16,377 bases of DNA from an uncultured Christensenella sp. GTDB lineage: Bacteria > Bacillota > Clostridia > Christensenellales > UBA1242. Positions 13,342 to 16,377 of the stretch are shown in pieces (within the stretch, counting starts at the first letter, position 1; every line of letters begins with the position of its first letter). The stretch spans positions 1-16,377 of the forward strand of contig CAJUBT010000029.1 of the NCBI GenBank assembly GCA_910584815.1. The letters are read 5' to 3'. The notes below the pieces were generated by a model. It was not told where the DNA came from. It was given only the letters and a program-made list of their open reading frames with translations, and ran no database searches. The position numbers were made by a program, and so were the translations under genes.

Positions 13342-13410
13342 TTGATTTTAGTTTTTATTAATTTGAGATTAAGTAATGTTATTTTTGTTTTCTTAAAGTT
13401 ATTACTATAA
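13342..13410 (+). CDS. Candidate 22-aa hydrophobic peptide with sequestered ribosome binding site
   Basis: AAAGGAGGT (13327-13335) lies six bases before TTG 13342, which opens a 22-codon, strongly hydrophobic ORF (Ile/Leu/Val/Phe-rich, with Lys and Arg only at a few positions) ending at TAA 13408-13410. The ribosome binding site is the right outer arm of the large inverted repeat and would be paired in a transcript covering both arms. The layout is like small hydrophobic type I toxin or leader peptides, but chance cannot be excluded. Confidence 0.3.
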   Translation: MILVFINLRLSNVIFVFLKLLL

Positions 13411-13541
13411 GTTTACAAAAGTGCTGACACAGTTCATTCATTTTTTCTAAATCATTTATTAGACTTTAAACGAAAATAAATTCACGAAATGAAAATTAAA
13501 ATTCAAAACGGAATTTAGTTTGTTAAAAGGAGGTCTATAAA

Positions 13542-13730
13542 TTGGTTAGAAGTATTAATCAAGCTGTTAAATATATTCGTTCAACTGACCCAGAGTCTGC
13601 AATTAAAGTTCATACAATTAGAACTTGGTGTAAAGAAGGAAAAATAAAGTTCTTAACAGTTGGCACTAAAATTCTTATTGATATGGATAGTTTGCTCGAA
13701 TATATCGGCTATAAAATTAAGGAGGAATAA
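13542..13730 (+). CDS. xis: Excisionase-like small HTH protein
   Basis: A 62-aa protein with the MerR/excisionase-type winged-helix plan: SINQAVKYIRS (4-14), the recognition helix IKVHTIRTWCKEGKIKF (21-37), and a wing TVGTKILIDMDSLLEYI (39-55). Such proteins bend DNA and steer the integrase toward excision. The start is TTG 13542, fixed by AAAAGGAGGT (13525-13534) seven bases upstream; no ATG is available. The integrase ribosome binding site overlaps its last codons and only three bases separate the two genes, so they form one operon. Confidence 0.78.
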   Translation: MVRSINQAVKYIRSTDPESAIKVHTIRTWCKEGKIKFLTVGTKILIDMDSLLEYIGYKIKEE

Positions 13731-13733
13731 ATT

Positions 13734-15158
13734 TTGGCATACTATAAAATTACAGCGAATAAAAAAGGCGAACTTGTAGCAAAGGTTCAAGTTTATACAA
13801 AAGATATAGACACAGGTAAAAATAAAATTGTTACCAAAAGAATTTATAACGAAGAAAATTTAAGCGAAGCAAAATTTAAAAAGCAAGTTGAAAAATTTTC
13901 TCTAGAATTTGAAGAAAATATTGCAGATGCTTATGAACAAAAAACTAATCAAATCAAAAATAATATTTTAAGTTTTCCACAACTTGCACAAGAATTTGTG
14001 GCTAATATAGAAAAAAATTATTCACAATGTTATTTAATAAGGGCTTCAAAAGTAGTTAAACTTTTTAATAATTATCTTGAAAGTAGAAGGCTTTACAAAG
14101 CACCAATAAATGAAATTAAAGTTAGAGATGTTCAACTATTTTTAAATTCTTTTACTACATATAAGGCAAGTAAAAAATCCGTTAGGTTAATAAAACAGTT
14201 ACCTTCAAATATAAATTATAGACTTCTCGCAAGAGAAAATATTATAAACAGGTTTTCATCATATCATTTAAAAAAAGACAATGACAAACATATTTTAAAA
14301 TCTACTGCTGAGAAATTATGCAATAGATATAAATTAAATATCAATGAATATTTTGAAGATGTAGATAATACAAGACAATATTCTGTTGAAACTATTAGAG
14401 GTTATCGTAGAGTATTAAGAACAATATTTAATGAGGCTATAAGATATGAATGGATAGTTAAAAATCCTGTTTGTGCTACTAAAATAGGTGCTGGCAGTAA
14501 TAACACTTCTCTTAGAGCAATAGATGAAAAAGAAGTATTATCATTTAGTGAGGCACAAAGATTTCTAAATGAAGTTAACTCATTAAGTAATGATGTTATA
14601 AATCAAAAAGTTGTATTAAAAACATTTTTATTAACAGGCATAAGAAAAGGCGAAATGGCAGGGCTAAAATGGTGCGATATAGATTTTGAAAATAAAGTTG
14701 TTCATATAAGGCGTTCAAGATTATTTTCAGAACTTATTGGAACTTATGAAAAAGTGCCTAAAACAAAAACATCAATTAGAGATATACCATTAGCAGACTC
14801 TTTAATTAGAGATTTAAAAGAATACTATGAATGGTTTAAAATTACTGATGAGAATTTTGATAATAAGTTAGATGAATATTATATTTGCTCTACTATATAT
14901 AGGAAACCTACAGCAGTAGATACACCTTATAGATGGTTAAAAGCATTCTTACAAAATCACGATTTTAAACACATGGGTTGCCACGCATTAAGGCATACCT
15001 ATTGCAGTTTGCTACTATCTCAAAATGTTCCTATACAAACAGTTAGTAAATATATGGGACATAGTGACTCAACAATTACACTTGAAGTTTATAGCCATTT
15101 TATACCAGATACACAAGATAAGGTAGTAAATGTATTAAATGTTTTAACATATAGATAA
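13734..15158 (+). CDS. int: Tyrosine recombinase (integrase)
   Basis: A 474-aa site-specific integrase of the phage/Tn916 type. Residues 1-65 form a beta-rich arm-binding domain (ANKKGELVAKVQV, DTGKNKIVTKRIY). Residues 80-245 are the SAM-like core-binding region. The catalytic domain shows Arg304 (LTGIRKGEMAGLKW), the Lys hairpin VPKTKTSIRDIPL (341-353), HALRH (His417, Arg420), His443 in MGHSDS and the nucleophile Tyr453 in LEVYSHF, so all active-site residues are present. The core-binding region carries about 70 more residues than short Tn916-type integrases (roughly 140-215, ending just before SVETIRGYRRVLRTIFNEA). The start is TTG 13734 with AAGGAGG (13719-13725) eight bases upstream. It ends 42 bases from the 3' end of a tRNA-Arg gene, the probable attachment site. 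Confidence 0.93.
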   Translation: MAYYKITANKKGELVAKVQVYTKDIDTGKNKIVTKRIYNEENLSEAKFKKQVEKFSLEFEENIADAYEQKTNQIKNNILSFPQLAQEFVANIEKNYSQCYLIRASKVVKLFNNYLESRRLYKAPINEIKVRDVQLFLNSFTTYKASKKSVRLIKQLPSNINYRLLARENIINRFSSYHLKKDNDKHILKSTAEKLCNRYKLNINEYFEDVDNTRQYSVETIRGYRRVLRTIFNEAIRYEWIVKNPVCATKIGAGSNNTSLRAIDEKEVLSFSEAQRFLNEVNSLSNDVINQKVVLKTFLLTGIRKGEMAGLKWCDIDFENKVVHIRRSRLFSELIGTYEKVPKTKTSIRDIPLADSLIRDLKEYYEWFKITDENFDNKLDEYYICSTIYRKPTAVDTPYRWLKAFLQNHDFKHMGCHALRHTYCSLLLSQNVPIQTVSKYMGHSDSTITLEVYSHFIPDTQDKVVNVLNVLTYR

Positions 15159-15160
15159 TT

Positions 15161-15192
15161 AAAAAACGGTCAGAAAAAATGACCGTTTTTTT
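15161..15192. terminator. Bidirectional terminator between int and tRNA-Arg
   Basis: AAAAAACGGTCA (15161-15172) pairs perfectly with TGACCGTTTTTT (15180-15191) around a 7-nt loop. It begins two bases after the integrase stop and eight bases from the encoded CCA of the convergent tRNA, so it serves both transcripts. Confidence 0.92.
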
Positions 15193-15199
15193 ACTATTT

Positions 15200-15274
15200 T
15201 GGTGACCCCGCCGTGAGTCGAACACGGAACTAAGCTTTAGGAGAGCTTTGTAATTTCCATTTTACTACGGAGTC
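15200..15274 (-). tRNA. tRNA-Arg (anticodon CCT), CCA encoded
   Basis: The reverse strand folds into a full cloverleaf: acceptor GACTCCG with CGGGGTC (one G-T pair), TA at 8-9, D-arm GTAA-AATGGAAA-TTAC, anticodon arm AAGCT-CTCCTAA-AGCTT with anticodon CCT (15239-15241), a 4-nt variable loop, and T-arm CCGTG-TTCGACT-CACGG. The discriminator is A, and CCA is encoded at 15200-15202. It reads AGG codons. The integrase gene abuts its 3' end, making it the likely integration target, with the element having restored the 3' half. Confidence 0.94.
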
Positions 15275-15286
15275 AAAGATACTGAA

Positions 15287-15315
15287 ATTATTACATATTA
15301 TTAAACGAAATGCAA
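15287..15315 (-). promoter_or_regulatory. Promoter of tRNA-Arg
   Basis: On the reverse strand TTGCAT (15315-15310) is followed after 17 bases by AATAAT (15292-15287), about 13 bases before the tRNA 5' end. The same promoter is kept in the downstream repeat unit as TTGCGT, with an identical -10 region, which supports its importance. Confidence 0.6.
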
Positions 15316-15435
15316 GTTACTTTATAAAAAAACTATACCAAAAACTATACCAGATATTGAATAATCACTATATGTAGTTTGATTTTGCTGATAAAAACGC
15401 TATATAATGTGCTTTTTAGTGGCTATACTTATTAC

Positions 15436-15473
15436 TTAGGAGGTTTTTGTAATATCCCTTTTACTACGGAGTC
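15436..15473 (-). pseudogene. Truncated tRNA-Arg (5' half only) in repeat unit B
   Basis: The reverse strand from 15473 repeats the acceptor 5' strand GACTCCG, the D-arm region and part of the anticodon arm, then stops matching after CCTAA of the anticodon loop. It has no 3' half, so no mature tRNA can form, though its promoter is largely intact. A short transcript could be made. Confidence 0.7.
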
Positions 15474-15706
15474 AAAGATACAAAATTATTACATATTATT
15501 AAACTAAACGCAAGGTACTTTATAAAAAAGCTATACTAAATATCGAATAAGTATTATTATTAATTAATTTTATTAATAAAAATACTATGAAATGGGTTTT
15601 TATGAATCGATTTATTAACTTAATAGGCGATCTTTCTATTCATCTAAAATAAATCACAATATTTAGTATTTTTGTGGAAAATTTATTGAATAATTAGGAG
15701 TAAGAA

Positions 15707-15814
15707 ATGAAGAATTTATTATTCAGTTTTTGTTTCTCATACTATTTGTGTGTGGTTATAAGTTTGGGTGCAAATGTAATTAGGTTAAATTGTAGTTTTT
15801 TAAATGAGTTTTAG
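15707..15814 (+). CDS. Doubtful 35-aa ORF
   Basis: AGGAG (15696-15700) precedes ATG 15707 by six bases. The 35-codon ORF begins like a signal or membrane peptide (MKNLLFSFCFSYYLCVVISL) and ends with TAG. The ribosome binding site is good, but length, codon usage and lack of a recognisable family leave it doubtful. Confidence 0.2.
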   Translation: MKNLLFSFCFSYYLCVVISLGANVIRLNCSFLNEF

Positions 15815-16276
15815 TATTTTGATTTGGTTTAAGTTGATAATTTATGTTGGTAATAACTAATTGCTATGCGTTGATATATAAAAAATTATTACACAGAATT
15901 TAATAAAAAGCAAGTATGTTTATTAAAAATAATTTTTATTTATTACATTTTGTTTTTATAAAGTATTCATTGTGCAATTTTGGTACCAATAAATAATTAT
16001 TTATTTAATAGTTTTTATATAAATTATTAAAATTCAAAATTGAATTATTAGAAATTTAAATTAATAAAAATTTTTTATTAATTTATTTGTTGCATTAATT
16101 TTAATTCAATATTCAAGTAACATTAATTATTTTTATAATAAAATTGTTTTAATTATTCTTAATATCTCATACTTATTTAAATAAATTAAAATTTATAGGT
16201 TTATGTTTGTTAATTAAATTATTTTAAAATTATAAATTTAAATGATGCTAGGTCTTTCTTTTATTGACACCTGAAA
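15815..16276. other. Gene-free, extremely AT-rich stretch with palindromes
   Basis: No ORF with a ribosome binding site is seen. It contains adjacent palindromes TTGGTACCAA (15980-15989) and AATAAATAATTATTTATT (15988-16005), the inverted repeat AATTCAA/TTGAATT (16031-16046), and a perfect 13-bp pure A/T inverted repeat (16058-16070 with 16072-16084). These may simply reflect composition. Confidence 0.5.
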
Positions 16277-16305
16277 TTGAAATCAAAAATTAGTTAAATT
16301 ATAAT
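16277..16305 (+). promoter_or_regulatory. Promoter of the right-hand partial gene
   Basis: TTGAAA (16277-16282), a 17-base spacer and a perfect TATAAT (16300-16305). Transcription should begin about 16312, giving a very short leader that starts at the ribosome binding site. A consensus TTGACA at 16264-16269 is too far away (30 bases) to pair with this -10 box. Confidence 0.65.
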
Positions 16306-16326
16306 ATTTTATAGGAGGTAATATTT

Positions 16327-16377
16327 ATGAATAAATTAGACTATTTAGAAAACAAAATAAACGAAATTTTAAGTGAA
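16327..16377 (+). CDS. Start of an unidentified protein (3' partial)
   Basis: ATG 16327 follows AGGAGG (16313-16318) at eight bases and opens MNKLDYLENKINEILSE, still open at the window end. Only 17 residues are visible, an amphipathic helix, so no family can be named. The promoter and ribosome binding site make it a real gene start. Confidence 0.75.
   Translation, partial: MNKLDYLENKINEILSE

Larger units (their letters stand above)
12762..13541. other. Island control region between divergent regulator and integrase operons
   Basis: About 780 bases without a standard gene. From left to right it holds the untranslated leader of the zinc-ribbon transcript, the SOS-type promoter, a 14-aa candidate ORF, an AT-rich stretch (12983-13119), the 216-bp nested inverted repeat, a 22-aa candidate ORF, and about 130 bases before the excisionase start. 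No convincing private promoter for the xis-int pair was found, so it may be driven from within or upstream of the inverted repeat. Confidence 0.6.
15237..15617. repeat. Tandem direct repeat, period 199 bp, each unit starting in the tRNA anticodon loop
   Basis: Unit A (15237-15435) and unit B (15436 to about 15617) align from TTAGG in the anticodon loop through the tRNA 5' half (CTACGGAGTCAAAGATA), the promoter (AAATTATTACATATTATTAAAC), CTTTATAAAAAA-CTATAC, and more weakly through ATAT-GAATAA, GATAAAAA-ACTAT and CTTTTTA/GTTTTTA to the next TTA. The offset is 199 bases at both ends. Similarity is high near the tRNA and fades outward. The sharp border at the anticodon loop, where tyrosine recombinases often cross over in tRNA genes, suggests an origin by site-specific recombination. 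Confidence 0.75.

Noticed and set aside
15672..15680. DnaA box-like TTTTCCACA (reverse strand) in an AT-rich region as a replication origin
   Set aside because: Only one imperfect box, with no cluster and no replication gene nearby.
16264..16269. Consensus TTGACA as -35 of the right-hand gene
   Set aside because: It is 30 bases from the TATAAT; TTGAAA at 16277 gives the correct 17-base spacing.
1..16377. CRISPR array, insertion sequence or rRNA
   Set aside because: No regularly spaced direct repeats, no transposase other than the tyrosine integrase, and no rRNA-like sequence were seen; CCTCCTTT at 13121 resembles the 16S 3' end only by chance or as an anti-SD arm.

Overview
The window is very AT-rich DNA from a low-GC Bacillota bacterium, most likely a gut Clostridia-type lineage. 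The evidence is strong AGGAGG ribosome binding sites, TTG starts, almost exclusive use of TAA stops, TTGACA/TATAAT promoters, a Gram-positive LexA-type operator, and Firmicutes families (OmpR-type two-component pair, CrtO-like acyltransferase, Maf, CPCC cysteine-rich protein). No genus can be assigned from the sequence alone.

Region 1 (1-7446) looks like ordinary chromosome. It holds the end of an OmpR/PhoB response regulator overlapping a short-loop histidine kinase, a small two-helix membrane protein, and a CrtO-type acyltransferase-like membrane protein. A bidirectional terminator follows. Next come two leftward envelope genes: an anchored ComEC-type metallo-beta-lactamase hydrolase and a membrane-anchored DUF5011-like protein. 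Then come a divergent Maf nucleotide pyrophosphatase, behind a strong promoter covered by an inverted repeat, and an AstE/AspA-type zinc deacylase.

Region 2 (about 7450-15160) is an accessory island. Its right end carries excisionase-like and tyrosine integrase genes abutting the 3' end of a tRNA-Arg(CCT) gene, the usual geometry of integration into a tRNA. All cargo runs leftward, away from the integrase. The control region 12760-13541 contains a promoter with a perfect LexA-like operator between its -35 and -10 boxes, a tiny ORF, and a 216-bp nested inverted repeat. The SOS-type promoter should drive a 60-aa zinc ribbon and then a 108-aa HTH protein resembling phage late regulators, with a transcription-attenuator-like leader between them. 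Further left are a BECR-type toxin-tip protein with a CPCC cysteine-rich partner, a decayed second CPCC copy, a DUF4417-HNH nuclease pair, and a decaying membrane/surface gene pair. The far left holds a degenerate copy of the attenuator leader plus the first codons of the 108-aa gene. No conjugation, capsid or replication genes are visible, so the island resembles a small integrated element, satellite or remnant. Its left attachment site was not found.

Region 3 (15161-16377) contains the integrase/tRNA terminator, the tRNA-Arg gene, and a tandem ~199-bp duplication. Each unit of the duplication starts in the tRNA anticodon loop and carries the tRNA 5' half plus its promoter. Then comes an AT-rich stretch with no convincing gene, and a promoter and strong ribosome binding site starting a CDS that runs off the window.

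The most unusual content is regulatory: the SOS-type promoter followed by an attenuator, the nested inverted repeat that could hide a ribosome binding site, and the anticodon-bounded tandem repeat. The toxin-tip/CPCC cassette and the DUF4417-HNH pair are the best candidates for little-described cargo systems.
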